Shown here piece by piece: positions 1-8,531 of a stretch of DNA of 63,412 nt (position 1 is its first letter; each line of letters begins with the position of its first letter). The position numbers were made by a program, and so were the translations under genes. The stretch lies in the NCBI GenBank assembly GCA_028874365.1, contig JAPPJZ010000070.1:1-63412 (forward strand), written 5' to 3'. The notes below the pieces were generated by a model, which was not told where the DNA came from, made no database searches, and saw only the letters and a program-made list of their open reading frames with translations. The DNA comes from Chloroflexota bacterium. GTDB taxonomy: Bacteria; Chloroflexota; Dehalococcoidia; Bin125.

Positions 1-358
1 GGGCGAGTCCGAGATGCGCCAGGGCGGAGTCGCCGCGGCCGATGCCCATGTGGGCTCGGCCCTGGCTCTCCGCTTGAATCGTGGCGATGCAGGACGCCGT
101 GACGGCGGCATGGCGGGTGAACGAGTTCGTCACGCCGGTGCCGAGCTGAATCCGCGAGGTCGCGTGTGCGGCCAGCGCCATCGAGATGTAGCAGTCGGGC
201 GCAAGGTTCTGGCTGTCGACCCAGACGATGCCGTCATAGCCGAGCCGCTCGGCCTCGACGGCCATCTGCACGCCATCGAAGGAGGGCATGCCGGAGCTGG
301 CGCCCGGGGCGGATCTGGTCGGGACGCCGGCGCCCATCGTCCAAAACTCGACTGTCAT
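1..358 (-). CDS. LLM-class flavin-dependent oxidoreductase, N-terminal part
   Basis: Only the first 119 codons are inside the window; the rest runs off the left edge. The translation starts MTVEFWTMGAG and contains AERLGYDGIVWVDSQNLAP followed by a stretch on detecting an effect in all targets (TSRIQLGTGVTNSFTRH), the layout of the N-terminal half of luciferase-like monooxygenases (F420- or FMN-dependent TIM barrels). The ATG at 358 is preceded by a strong GGAGGT ribosome binding site at 364-369. The substrate cannot be inferred. It is one of five genes of this superfamily in the window. Confidence 0.8.
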   Translation of the reverse strand, partial: MTVEFWTMGAGVPTRSAPGASSGMPSFDGVQMAVEAERLGYDGIVWVDSQNLAPDCYISMALAAHATSRIQLGTGVTNSFTRHAAVTASCIATIQAESQGRAHMGIGRGDSALAHLGLA

Positions 359-510
359 CTGGTACCTCCATCATCTGGCGGTCTATCCGGGCTGGAGCGA
401 GGGTACCGCCTGCGCCCGAGTTTCAGGTCTTAGACGAACTTTTTTTTCCGCGCCAAGATTGTGGAGCAGCGGGGACGATCTCCAGTGTTTTGCAGGGAAT
501 CGTGAGTTCG

Positions 511-560
511 AAGGCATTCAGGTTCTTTCAGGTTCTTTCAGGTTTCTTCAGGGCGTTTCA
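511..560. repeat. 10-base tandem repeat array, unit like GGTTCTTTCA
   Basis: Consecutive decamers read aaggcattca, ggttctttca, ggttctttca, ggtttcttca, gggcgtttca. Two units are identical and all five end in TTCA or a variant. The period is exactly 10 bases. Confidence 0.85.
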
Positions 561-610
561 GGCCTGCTGGACGGGCGCGGGCCGGTCGAACGACGTTGAT
601 GGGGGCTGCG

Positions 611-650
611 GGAGCGTTCGGTGCTGTTCGGAAGTGTTCGGCTGTGTTCG
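611..650. repeat. 10-base tandem repeat array, units ending GTTCG
   Basis: Four successive decamers read ggagcgttcg, gtgctgttcg, gaagtgttcg, gctgtgttcg. All share the terminal GTTCG in exact 10-base register. The sequence differs from the array 50 bases upstream, but the period is the same. Confidence 0.8.
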
Positions 651-1010
651 GTATCGTGCGGGACGCGGTCGAAGCCTGGCCGCGGTGTGTTAGGAAATGC
701 GGGGCGTGTTCGAGTCGGCGTCGGTGGATCATCGGGAGTTGCTTCCGGTATCGGGCGGCTTGCTTTGCGCTGATGGTAGCAGAACACAAGTTCGACTGCA
801 GTTTGTCGTGTAGTGCTTGATACACGCCGCGGTCGGGGTCGATGATGACGTCGAGCGGTCGGCGGCGGAACTCGAACGGCGACACGAACGCTCCGTCGAG
901 CAGTGTTGCGGGGCGCTGCGAGCCGGCAGTCGAAGTGCGCGGGATTCGGACTATGGTGGTCTCGCCGGCGGTCGGCACGTCCGGCGAGCGTGGATGCGAG
1001 GGAACCGCCG

Positions 1011-2573
1011 ATGAGTTGGCAGGCCGAGTTGGACGAGATGGAGCGGCGCGCGCGGTTTGCTCGGCAGATGGGTGGGGCGGACAGCGTTGCCTTTCACCAT
1101 GGCCGGGGCAAGCTCACGGTGCGTGAGCGGATTGAGCTGCTGACCGACCCGGGCGAGTTCCAGGAGACCGGCGTGCTGGCCGGCAATCCGCAGTGGGACG
1201 GTGATGAGCTGACCGGCCTGATGCCCGCCAACTCAGTTGTGGGCGTGGCCAAAATCAACGGGCGCAAGGTGGCGGTGCAGGGTGACGACTTCACGATCCG
1301 CGGGGGCTCGGCCGACGGCATGATTGGGACCAAGGGCGGCTGGGCGCAGCGTCACGCGTACATGAACCGGATCCCGTACGTGAGGCTGCTGGACGCCACC
1401 GGCGGAAGCGTCAAGCACTTCGAGCAGCTTGGGCGCACATACGTGGTCGGGCCGGAGGTAGGCGGTGGTACCGGCGTCGACGACCTGCTCTGGTACATGC
1501 CGGTCGTCAACGTGGTGCTGGGGTCGGTCGCCGGGGCTCCGGCGGTTGTCGCGGCCGACGGACACTTCAACGTGATGGTCAAAGGGACGAGTCAGCTCTT
1601 CGTCGGTGGGCCGCCGGTGGTCAAGGCGAGTCGCGGACTCGATATCTCCAAGGAGGAACTGGGCGGCGAGGACGTTCACGTCTACGGCAACGGTGTCGTG
1701 CAAAACCTGGCCGAGACCGAAGCGGACGCCATGCAGCAGGCGCGCCGGTTCCTGAGCTATCTCCCGCAGAACGTGTGGGAGATGCCGCCGCGGATCGAGC
1801 CGAGCGACGATCCGGAGCGTCGCGAGGAGAGGCTGGTGTCAATCATCCCGCGCAACATCCGGCGGATCTACGACGCGCGGAAGATCCTCGACTGGGTGCT
1901 GGACGAGGATTCGTTCTTCGAGATTCAGCCGCACTGGGGTAAGTCACGGATCACCGGGTTGGCTCGGGTCGACGGCTATCCGGTTGGCGTGATGATCAAC
2001 AATCCGCGGGAGAACGGCGGCTCTCCGAACAAGGCGACGTCGGAGAAGATCATGCGCATGATCTCGCTCTGCGACACCTTCCACCTGCCGCTGATCTACT
2101 TCTGCGATGAGCCGGGGTTTTCGGTCGGTCCGGCCGACGAGCAATCGGGCATTATCCGGACCGGGGCGAGGTTGATGCTGACCAGCCGGCTGTCGCAGAT
2201 GCCGTACCTGGTCTTCATTGTGCGTCAGGCGTATGGCGTGGCGGGCGGACTGCAGTATCGACGGGGCAACGCGCTGTACCGGCGCTATGCCTGGCCGTCG
2301 GCGCACTGGGGGTCGATGCACATCGAAGGCGGCGTTACGGCGGCTTATCGCCGGGAGATCCGCGAGGCCGACGACCCTGAGGCGAAGCGCCTAGAGATTG
2401 AGGCGCGGCTCAACGAGATTCGGTCGCCGCTGCGAACGGCGCACGCCTTCGGGATCGAGGACATGATCGACCCGCGCGATACGCGTCCACTGATGGTCGA
2501 GTTCGTGCGGGACGCGCAGTCGTACATCGCGCAGAATCTGGGTCCGACGGCGCGGATTCCCTACCTGCCGTGA
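1011..2573 (+). CDS. Acyl-CoA carboxylase, carboxyltransferase (beta) subunit
   Basis: A 520-residue protein of the biotin-dependent carboxyltransferase family (propionyl-, methylcrotonyl- or acetyl-CoA carboxylase beta type, usually 510-540 residues). It would move the carboxyl group from carboxybiotin to an acyl-CoA in the cytoplasm. The N-terminal half carries the family opening (GRGKLTVRERIELLTDPGEF). The C-terminal half carries LIYFCDEPGFSVGP and VRQAYGVAGG, which are typical of the second crotonase-like domain. The start at 1011 (MSWQAELDEMERRARFARQM) was chosen because family similarity begins there; the upstream in-frame extension to 903 has no similarity. No alpha (biotin carboxylase/carrier) subunit lies in the window, so the acyl-CoA substrate is not determined. 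Confidence 0.9.
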   Translation: MSWQAELDEMERRARFARQMGGADSVAFHHGRGKLTVRERIELLTDPGEFQETGVLAGNPQWDGDELTGLMPANSVVGVAKINGRKVAVQGDDFTIRGGSADGMIGTKGGWAQRHAYMNRIPYVRLLDATGGSVKHFEQLGRTYVVGPEVGGGTGVDDLLWYMPVVNVVLGSVAGAPAVVAADGHFNVMVKGTSQLFVGGPPVVKASRGLDISKEELGGEDVHVYGNGVVQNLAETEADAMQQARRFLSYLPQNVWEMPPRIEPSDDPERREERLVSIIPRNIRRIYDARKILDWVLDEDSFFEIQPHWGKSRITGLARVDGYPVGVMINNPRENGGSPNKATSEKIMRMISLCDTFHLPLIYFCDEPGFSVGPADEQSGIIRTGARLMLTSRLSQMPYLVFIVRQAYGVAGGLQYRRGNALYRRYAWPSAHWGSMHIEGGVTAAYRREIREADDPEAKRLEIEARLNEIRSPLRTAHAFGIEDMIDPRDTRPLMVEFVRDAQSYIAQNLGPTARIPYLP

Positions 2574-2610
2574 TTCGCGCCCCCTGAACTGTCGCTACAG
2601 TGAATCGACG

Positions 2611-2637
2611 ATGTACGTACATTGTGCGTACAATGTA
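2611..2637. promoter_or_regulatory. Two overlapping palindromes between convergent genes
   Basis: ATGTACGTACAT (2611-2622) is a perfect 12-base palindrome. It overlaps a second perfect inverted repeat, TACATTGT-GCGT-ACAATGTA (2618-2637, 8-base arms, 4-base loop). The site lies between the convergent carboxylase and CoA-transferase genes. It is AT-richer than its surroundings and has no following T run. It could be an operator-like site, a weak bidirectional transcription end or a mobile-element scar. Confidence 0.5.
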
Positions 2638-2720
2638 GGAACGGCGCCGGGGCGCATAGTGGCCAAACTAGGGGAACCCCGACGCCGCCCACACCACTCT
2701 ACCCAGTCATCGGTCCCGCC

Positions 2721-3956
2721 CTAAAATGGCGGCGCCTTGTGTGACTCCACCTCGGCGATCGCGGGAGCGTCGTAGCCGAACTCCTTCATCAGTTCGGCTG
2801 TGTGCTCGCCGAGGTCGGAGAACATGTTCTTCGCAGTGCCGGGGGTTCGGCTGAGGCGGGTTGGGATGCCGGCGACTCGGCGGCGGCCGACGTGGGGGAT
2901 GTCCTTGTCGACGATGTAGCCGTTGACGAGCGCCTGTTCGTCGTCCAAGACTTCTTCGTAGTTGAGGACTCGCTGGGCCATGGCGCCGTCGGGGTGGATG
3001 TCGAAGAAGTCCTGCCATTCCTCGCTGGTGCGGGTCTTCATCATCTCGGCCACGAACGGGCGCACGTCTTCGACTTGGTCCATCGCGGTCTGATCGCGGA
3101 ACGGATCGCGACCTTCGCGGTGATTCCAGCGCGGATCGTCGGCGAGGTCGGGATTGCCGCCGAACTCGCAGAACTCCCGCCACGTCTCGTCCTCGCGGAT
3201 GCCCAGGCAGAAGGCGACGCCGTCGGAGGCTTCGTAGATGCCGCTGAGTGCGCAAACGATGGGGTGGAATGCGCCGTCGCGCGTGGGCAGGTTTCCGGTC
3301 GCCGAGGTGTGGTTGATCTCCCAGGCCTGCATCCAGATCATCGCGCCGTAGGAGGATGTCTGGACCTTTTGGCCCAGGCCGTCGCGCTGACGCGCGACCA
3401 GAGCCGTGAGGATGCCCATCGCCAATGCCATCGCCCCGCCGGTATCGGCGATGATCGCTCCGGGAATCAGTTGCGGATCGTCGGGCGTGCCGGTTATGCC
3501 TGAGATGCCGCTGCGGGCCTGCGAGTATTGATCGCTCATCCGGTTCTCGCGGGCGGGCCCGTCGGGTCCGAAGCCGTTGGCCGTGGCGTAGACCAGGCCG
3601 GGATTGCGCGCTGAGAGCCGCTCGTAACCCATTCCGATGCGCTCGAGCGCCGGTTCGCGATAGTTGCTGAGGAAGACGTCTGCGCTGTCGACCAGCTTGT
3701 CGACCAGTTCCAGGCCGATTTCGGTGTGGATGTCGACGCAGACGGATCGCTTGCCGTGCGAGGCTCCGATGAACTGGGTACCGACCGACTCCAGCGGCAG
3801 CTCATTGTGGTTGCCCCGGTACCAGCGATTGGCGTCGCCCATCGGGGGCTCGACCTTGATCACGTCTGCGCCCATATCGGAGAGGTAGCCGCCGGCGGCG
3901 GGGCCCTGCACCGCAATCGACAACTCGACGACCCGGATTCCCTCGAGTGCTTCCAT
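2721..3956 (-). CDS. CaiB/BaiF family (type III) CoA-transferase
   Basis: A 411-residue single-domain type III CoA-transferase, which moves CoA between carboxylic acids in the cytoplasm. Family signatures are MEALEGIRVVELSIAVQGPA at the N-terminus, DMGADVIKVEPP, NYREPALERIGMGYERLSA and an ANGFGPDGP segment. ATG 3956 was chosen because GGAAGGAG sits 6 bases upstream and the CaiB start motif follows at once; the longer frame to 4430 overlaps the divergent gene. At the position where I align the catalytic Asp of formyl-CoA transferase, the sequence reads SSYGAM, with no Asp. Divergent from the double CoA-transferase, with an 87-base gap. Confidence 0.9.
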   Translation of the reverse strand: MEALEGIRVVELSIAVQGPAAGGYLSDMGADVIKVEPPMGDANRWYRGNHNELPLESVGTQFIGASHGKRSVCVDIHTEIGLELVDKLVDSADVFLSNYREPALERIGMGYERLSARNPGLVYATANGFGPDGPARENRMSDQYSQARSGISGITGTPDDPQLIPGAIIADTGGAMALAMGILTALVARQRDGLGQKVQTSSYGAMIWMQAWEINHTSATGNLPTRDGAFHPIVCALSGIYEASDGVAFCLGIREDETWREFCEFGGNPDLADDPRWNHREGRDPFRDQTAMDQVEDVRPFVAEMMKTRTSEEWQDFFDIHPDGAMAQRVLNYEEVLDDEQALVNGYIVDKDIPHVGRRRVAGIPTRLSRTPGTAKNMFSDLGEHTAELMKEFGYDAPAIAEVESHKAPPF

Positions 3957-4043
3957 GGCGATCTCCTTCCGCGAACCGACCTGAGCAATCGCTAGTATGG
4001 CAAAGCCCGCCGGAGCGGTCGGGTAGCTGCAGCGGCCAGACGG

Positions 4044-6449
4044 GTGACGCAGATGACGCTTCCACTCGACGGTGTGCAAGTTCTCGACCTCTCCGATCAT
4101 CGAGCGGCGCTGGGCAGCCGGACGCTGGCCGACCTGGGCGCCGAGGTGACGATGGTCGAGCCGCCCGGCGGGAGTTCGATTCGGCATCTGGCGCCATTCG
4201 TCGACGACGCGCCGTCTGCCGACGGGAGCTATCAGCACCTCTACTTCAACGTCAACAAGTGCTCCATCGTGCTCGACTGGCGAGTCGAAGAGGGCATGCA
4301 GCGGTTGCTGCAACTGGTTGGGTCGGCCGACATCCTGATCGAGTCGAATCAGCCGGGTGAGTTCCCGGTTGAGGAGGTTCGCTCGGCGAATCCGCATCTG
4401 ATCGTCGTCTCGGTGACGCCGTATGGACAACGAGGGCCCAGGTCGGGCTGGCGCGCTACCGATCTGACCGCGACGGCGGCAGGTGGACTACTGCAGATCA
4501 GCGGCGAACGCACCGACCCGCCGGTCCATGGAGCGGCGTTTCCCGCGCATACGATGACGGGCCTGACCGTCGCATCCTCGGCGATGACGGCGCTGCACGG
4601 ACGCGACCGCACGCCCGGGCAGCCTGGTTGCCAGATTGACATCTCGATGCAGGAGGCGACATCGTTCCAGACCGTGCAGACGTCGAATCCGAACATCTGG
4701 CGCTGGCGGGGCGAGGCGCCGTATCGGCCGGCGTTGTCGCAGGTGATCCGCTGCGCCGACGATCGTTGGATGGCGTGCAACATCTCGCCGAACAAGCTGC
4801 CCGAGTTCATCGCCATGTTGGACGAGGCCGGAATCGAGCATGACCTCGATCCGGACAATTGGGTGGTCCTGTTCCGGGGCGACCGAGCGGCCTGGCAGTA
4901 CCTGGAGAATCCTCTACAGGAGATGGCGATCAAGCTGGCCGCGGTCTGGCCGCGTCAGAAGCTGCTCGATCGCCTCTGGGCCTGCGGGACGCCGGCCATG
5001 CCGACCCTGCGCTTCAGCGAATTCGCCGAGAACGAGCACTACCAGACGGCCGGGCAGTTCAGCGAGGTCGACACCCCGGCGATAGGCAGGTCGCTGAGCT
5101 ACTCGCGCAGCGCGCTCGATCCGGTTCAGTCGCCGCTGCCGATGCGTCCGGCGCCGAGACTGGGAGAGCATTCCGACTCTGCTTCCTCCGCGAATGCGAA
5201 CGGAACGGTTGCCGCTGCAGGGCCCTCGGAAGCGTTCCCCGACATGCCACTGGCGGGCATCCGCGTGCTCGATCTGACCTGGGTCGCGGCGGGACCGCTG
5301 ACGACTCGACTGATGGCCAACTTCGGGGCTGAAGTGATCAAGGTCGAGTCCAGCGGCGAGCGGATGGATCCGCTGCGTGTCCAGCCGATCAAGGGCGAGT
5401 TTCACTTCGACCTGCCCGACCTGTACAACGAGGTCAACACGGGTAAGAAATCTGTGACGATCGATCTGGCCGACGAGCGCGGCAAGGATCTGTTGCGCGA
5501 GCTCGTCGCCCATTGCGATGTGCTGACCAACAACTACTCCGGCGGCTCGCTGGCGCGCATGGGCTTCCCCTGGGAGCAGCTCAGAGCCATCAACCCGAGG
5601 TTGATCAGTGTTCATCTGCCCGGCGTCGGCGGCGACAGCCCGTGGCGACCGCTGCGCACGCTGGGCAACCTGCTCAAGGCCGCGTCGGGAATGAATTTTC
5701 AGATGGGCTATCCCGATCAACCGCCACGCGGCATGGGTGTTGCCTATCCCGACTTCACCACGCCGCACCTTGGGGTGACGGCGATTCTCTCGGCGCTGCG
5801 GGCCCGCGAAGAGACAGGAGAGGGCCGCGAGATCGAGCTGAGCCAGCTCAGCGCGACGGTCGCGTTGCTTGGAGCTCAGTGGATGCAGTTCGATCAGGTC
5901 GGTGAGGACCTGCCGCGTCCGGGCAATCGTGACCCCAACATGTGCCCTCACGGAGTGTTTCCGTCTACGGGAGACGACCAGTGGGTCGCGATCGCGCTGG
6001 AGTCGGACGAGCAATGGCCGGCCTTCGCGCATGCGATTGAACGGCCGGATTGGGCGGAGCGTTCCGACTTGCGAACGCTGGTCGGCCGCAAGGCGTGCGA
6101 GGACGAGATCGAATCGGCGATCGGCGATTGGACGAGTGGCCTGAGCAAGTGGCATGCCGCCGAGCAGCTCCAGGCCGCTGGGATCGCCGCCAATGCGGTC
6201 GAGGATCTGCGCGACATGATGGACATCGACGAGCACTTCCGCGATCACTACCAGCACGTCGAACAGCCCTCCCATCCGGGCGTCGATATCTGGATCGACG
6301 GTGCGCCCTGGGAGTTCGCGCATCTCGAGCCGCGTGTGATCGAGCGTGCGCCGATGCTGGGCGAGCACAATGAGGAAGTGCTCAGCGGCTTGCCGGGCAA
6401 GAGTTCGGACGAGATCGCCGAGTTGATCGCCGCCGGGGTCGTCGGCTGA
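4044..6449 (+). CDS. Double-length CaiB/BaiF CoA-transferase (two fused domains)
   Basis: An 801-residue protein made of two complete type III CoA-transferase domains: roughly residues 5-375 (LDGVQVLDLSDHRAALGSRT) and 402-801 (PLAGIRVLDLTWVAAGPL). They are joined by an Ala/Asn/Pro-rich linker near 376-400. Type III enzymes work as interlocked dimers, so the fusion probably makes a pseudo-heterodimer in one chain. The first domain has Glu (DISMQEA) and the second Ser (ELSQLSA) where I align the usual catalytic Asp, so one or both sites may be altered. The start is GTG 4044 or ATG 4053; neither has a strong ribosome binding site. A hydroxyacid dehydrogenase gene follows after 29 bases. Confidence 0.9.
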   Translation: MTQMTLPLDGVQVLDLSDHRAALGSRTLADLGAEVTMVEPPGGSSIRHLAPFVDDAPSADGSYQHLYFNVNKCSIVLDWRVEEGMQRLLQLVGSADILIESNQPGEFPVEEVRSANPHLIVVSVTPYGQRGPRSGWRATDLTATAAGGLLQISGERTDPPVHGAAFPAHTMTGLTVASSAMTALHGRDRTPGQPGCQIDISMQEATSFQTVQTSNPNIWRWRGEAPYRPALSQVIRCADDRWMACNISPNKLPEFIAMLDEAGIEHDLDPDNWVVLFRGDRAAWQYLENPLQEMAIKLAAVWPRQKLLDRLWACGTPAMPTLRFSEFAENEHYQTAGQFSEVDTPAIGRSLSYSRSALDPVQSPLPMRPAPRLGEHSDSASSANANGTVAAAGPSEAFPDMPLAGIRVLDLTWVAAGPLTTRLMANFGAEVIKVESSGERMDPLRVQPIKGEFHFDLPDLYNEVNTGKKSVTIDLADERGKDLLRELVAHCDVLTNNYSGGSLARMGFPWEQLRAINPRLISVHLPGVGGDSPWRPLRTLGNLLKAASGMNFQMGYPDQPPRGMGVAYPDFTTPHLGVTAILSALRAREETGEGREIELSQLSATVALLGAQWMQFDQVGEDLPRPGNRDPNMCPHGVFPSTGDDQWVAIALESDEQWPAFAHAIERPDWAERSDLRTLVGRKACEDEIESAIGDWTSGLSKWHAAEQLQAAGIAANAVEDLRDMMDIDEHFRDHYQHVEQPSHPGVDIWIDGAPWEFAHLEPRVIERAPMLGEHNEEVLSGLPGKSSDEIAELIAAGVVG

Positions 6450-6478
6450 ATCAGCACGAGAAGGGATGAAGAGCGGAT

Positions 6479-7441
6479 ATGCCGAAGTACGTCATGTTGC
6501 CGCCGATCGACGATGACATCCGCGATTGGGCGCAGCGCATACAGGAAGAGATTCCCGGCCTGGACGTGGTCATCGTTGAGGACGAAGCCAACGCGCCGCA
6601 GGAGTTGATCGATGCCGACGGGGCCTACGGCTGGGTTTCGCCTGAGGTGCTGCCGAACGTGGAGCGTCTGCGGCTGCTGCAGAATCCGATGGCGGGACCG
6701 CCGGTCGGTTGGTACTACCCGGAGCTGGCCGAGCACTCGGTTGTAGTCAGTAACCCGCGCGGGATTTACTCCGACCACATCGCGCAGCACATCATGATGT
6801 ACATGCTCGCGCTGGCGCGGGGTTTGCCGTACTACTCGGCGGCGCAAGCGGAGGGTCGCTGGGACACCGGCGCGCGGCGTCGCGGCTACGTGGAGTTGAG
6901 CGAAGCGACCGTGTTGATCAATGGCATCGGCGGGATCGGCGCTGAAGCGGCGCGCCTGTGTACCGCGTTCGGTTGCCGCGTGATTGGCGTCGATCCGAGT
7001 CCGTATGGCGACTTCGACGGCGATCTCGTGGCGCCATCGCAGTTGGATGCGCGTCTGCCGGAGGCAGACTTCATCGTCACGACGGTGCCGCACACGCCTG
7101 AGACCGAGTTCATGTGGAACGCCGAGCGGTTCGGATTGATGAAGAGTTCGGCTTACTTCATCAACATTGGTCGCGGGATGACGTGCCGGCTGGACGACCT
7201 CGTCGCGGCGCTTGACAGCGGTGCGATCGCCGGCGCGGGTCTCGATGTGTACGAGATCGAGCCGTTGCCCGAGGGCCACCCGCTGTGGCAGGCCGAGAAT
7301 GTCATCCTTACGCCTCACATCGCGGTCGCCGACGCGGAGAACATCCCCGAGCGGCGGTTCGAGCTGATCCTGGAGAATGCGCGTCGCCTGGTCGAGGGCG
7401 GCGACTTCGTCAACGTCGTTGACAAGGACAAGTGGTACTGA
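6479..7441 (+). CDS. D-2-hydroxyacid dehydrogenase family protein
   Basis: A 320-residue NAD(P)-dependent oxidoreductase of the D-isomer 2-hydroxyacid dehydrogenase family, interconverting 2-hydroxy and 2-keto acids. The Rossmann loop is GIGGIGAEAA in the middle of the chain. The family Arg lies in INIGRGMTCRLDDLVAAL, the Glu region in LDVYEIEPLPEGHPLW and the catalytic His in LTPHIAVAD. The N-terminal substrate domain is divergent. It follows the double CoA-transferase in the same direction and precedes an alcohol dehydrogenase, so the three may form one catabolic operon. The exact substrate is unknown. Confidence 0.85.
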   Translation: MPKYVMLPPIDDDIRDWAQRIQEEIPGLDVVIVEDEANAPQELIDADGAYGWVSPEVLPNVERLRLLQNPMAGPPVGWYYPELAEHSVVVSNPRGIYSDHIAQHIMMYMLALARGLPYYSAAQAEGRWDTGARRRGYVELSEATVLINGIGGIGAEAARLCTAFGCRVIGVDPSPYGDFDGDLVAPSQLDARLPEADFIVTTVPHTPETEFMWNAERFGLMKSSAYFINIGRGMTCRLDDLVAALDSGAIAGAGLDVYEIEPLPEGHPLWQAENVILTPHIAVADAENIPERRFELILENARRLVEGGDFVNVVDKDKWY

Positions 7442-7478
7442 CGCCCCTAGTTGGAGTTGGTTGGATTCGAGGACCGTC

Positions 7479-8531
7479 ATGAAGATCGTGGAGATGTACG
7501 GCGATTCGCGCGTCGACGTGATTGAGGTGCCTGAACCTGAGCCGCGCGACAACTGGGTCATCGTCAAGGTGATCGCCAGCACGATCTGCGGCACGGAGCT
7601 TCGCAGCTACCGGCATGGCGAGCGAGACTTCAACTCGCACTCCTACAACTCAGGACACGAGGCGGCCGGCGTGGTCGTGAAGACCGGCCCGGCGGCGAAG
7701 ATTGAGGAGGGGACGCGCGTCGCGGTGATTGCCCACATGGGCGAGCAGTGCGGTCAGTGCTGGTACTGCCACCAGGGTCTCTGGCTGCTCTGCACGGATC
7801 TTACGGAGGGCGGCGAGGAGTACCTGGGCACGCATACGCAGTACATTTCGCGTCCCGACACACACTGCATTCCGATGCCCGACGACGTTCCCTTCGAGAT
7901 CGGCTCGATTCTGGTCGACGCGGTAGGGACGCCGTATCGAGCGATTCGCCGGTTAGGCGTGAACGGATTCGACACGGTGTTGATCACCGGACTGGGTCCG
8001 CTCGGCGCTTCCGCGGCCATCATCTGCGAGCGGCTCGGGGCGCGGGTGATCGCCACGGAACCGGCCGAGTTCCGGCGCAGCATGGCTCGCGATTACGGCG
8101 TCGATGTGGCGATCGATCCCGTCTCAGAGGATGCGCTCGCGCGGATCATGGAACTTACTGGTGGGCGCGGGCCGGATGTGGCGCTCGACTTCACCGGTTA
8201 CACCGAGCCGCAGATGCTGTGCGTCGACGCAGTGAAGGTCGGAGGTCGGGTTGGATTCATCGGGCTCAAGTTCGACGAGACGCCGGACGGGCCGGTGCCT
8301 CGGCCGACGCCGATCACGGTTGCCGGTCACCTGCTGCCGAAGGAACTCACACTGATCGGCAGCTGGAGCGTCGCGCCGCACGAGATGTTGGAGCTGTTTG
8401 AGCTGGTCCAGCAGGGCCTACCGGTCGAACGGCTGATCACGCACCGCTTCGGGATCGACGAGGCGCAGGAGGCCTACGAGACGGCGTTCAATCAACGCGG
8501 CTGCAAGGTGATCATCGATCCCTGGGGCTAG
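7479..8531 (+). CDS. Zinc-dependent alcohol dehydrogenase family protein
   Basis: A 350-residue medium-chain dehydrogenase/reductase. The catalytic zinc region (TICGTELRSYR then SGHEAAGVVV) and the structural zinc loop (CGQCWYCHQGLWLLC) are both present, followed by the NAD-binding GLGPLGASAA. It oxidises or reduces an alcohol/carbonyl substrate with NAD(P). ATG 7479 gives the usual N-terminus (MKIVEMYGDSRVDVIEVPEP); the upstream in-frame extension overlaps the preceding gene and has no similarity. Its stop codon shares the CTAG at 8528-8531 with the convergent CoA-transferase. Confidence 0.9.
   Translation: MKIVEMYGDSRVDVIEVPEPEPRDNWVIVKVIASTICGTELRSYRHGERDFNSHSYNSGHEAAGVVVKTGPAAKIEEGTRVAVIAHMGEQCGQCWYCHQGLWLLCTDLTEGGEEYLGTHTQYISRPDTHCIPMPDDVPFEIGSILVDAVGTPYRAIRRLGVNGFDTVLITGLGPLGASAAIICERLGARVIATEPAEFRRSMARDYGVDVAIDPVSEDALARIMELTGGRGPDVALDFTGYTEPQMLCVDAVKVGGRVGFIGLKFDETPDGPVPRPTPITVAGHLLPKELTLIGSWSVAPHEMLELFELVQQGLPVERLITHRFGIDEAQEAYETAFNQRGCKVIIDPWG

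Larger units (their letters stand above)
370..1010. other. 640-base region without a confident gene
   Basis: This stretch separates the divergent flavin monooxygenase and acyl-CoA carboxylase genes. It holds a run of eight T near 438-446, two arrays of 10-base tandem repeats (511-560 and 611-650) and a minus-strand reading frame (978-538, 146 codons). Part of that frame looks protein-like around SPFEFRRRPLDVIIDPDRG, but it runs through the repeat array and ends in low-complexity Arg/Pro. I recognise no family; it may be a decayed gene. Promoters for both flanking genes should lie here, but I see no convincing -35/-10 pair. Confidence 0.5.

Noticed and set aside
511-650. CRISPR array
   Set aside because: The repeats are 10 bases long without spacers and there are no cas genes.
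538-978. Minus-strand 146-codon frame in the first intergenic region
   Set aside because: Only a short middle part looks protein-like; the frame crosses a tandem repeat array, has no ribosome binding site that I can see and no recognised family.
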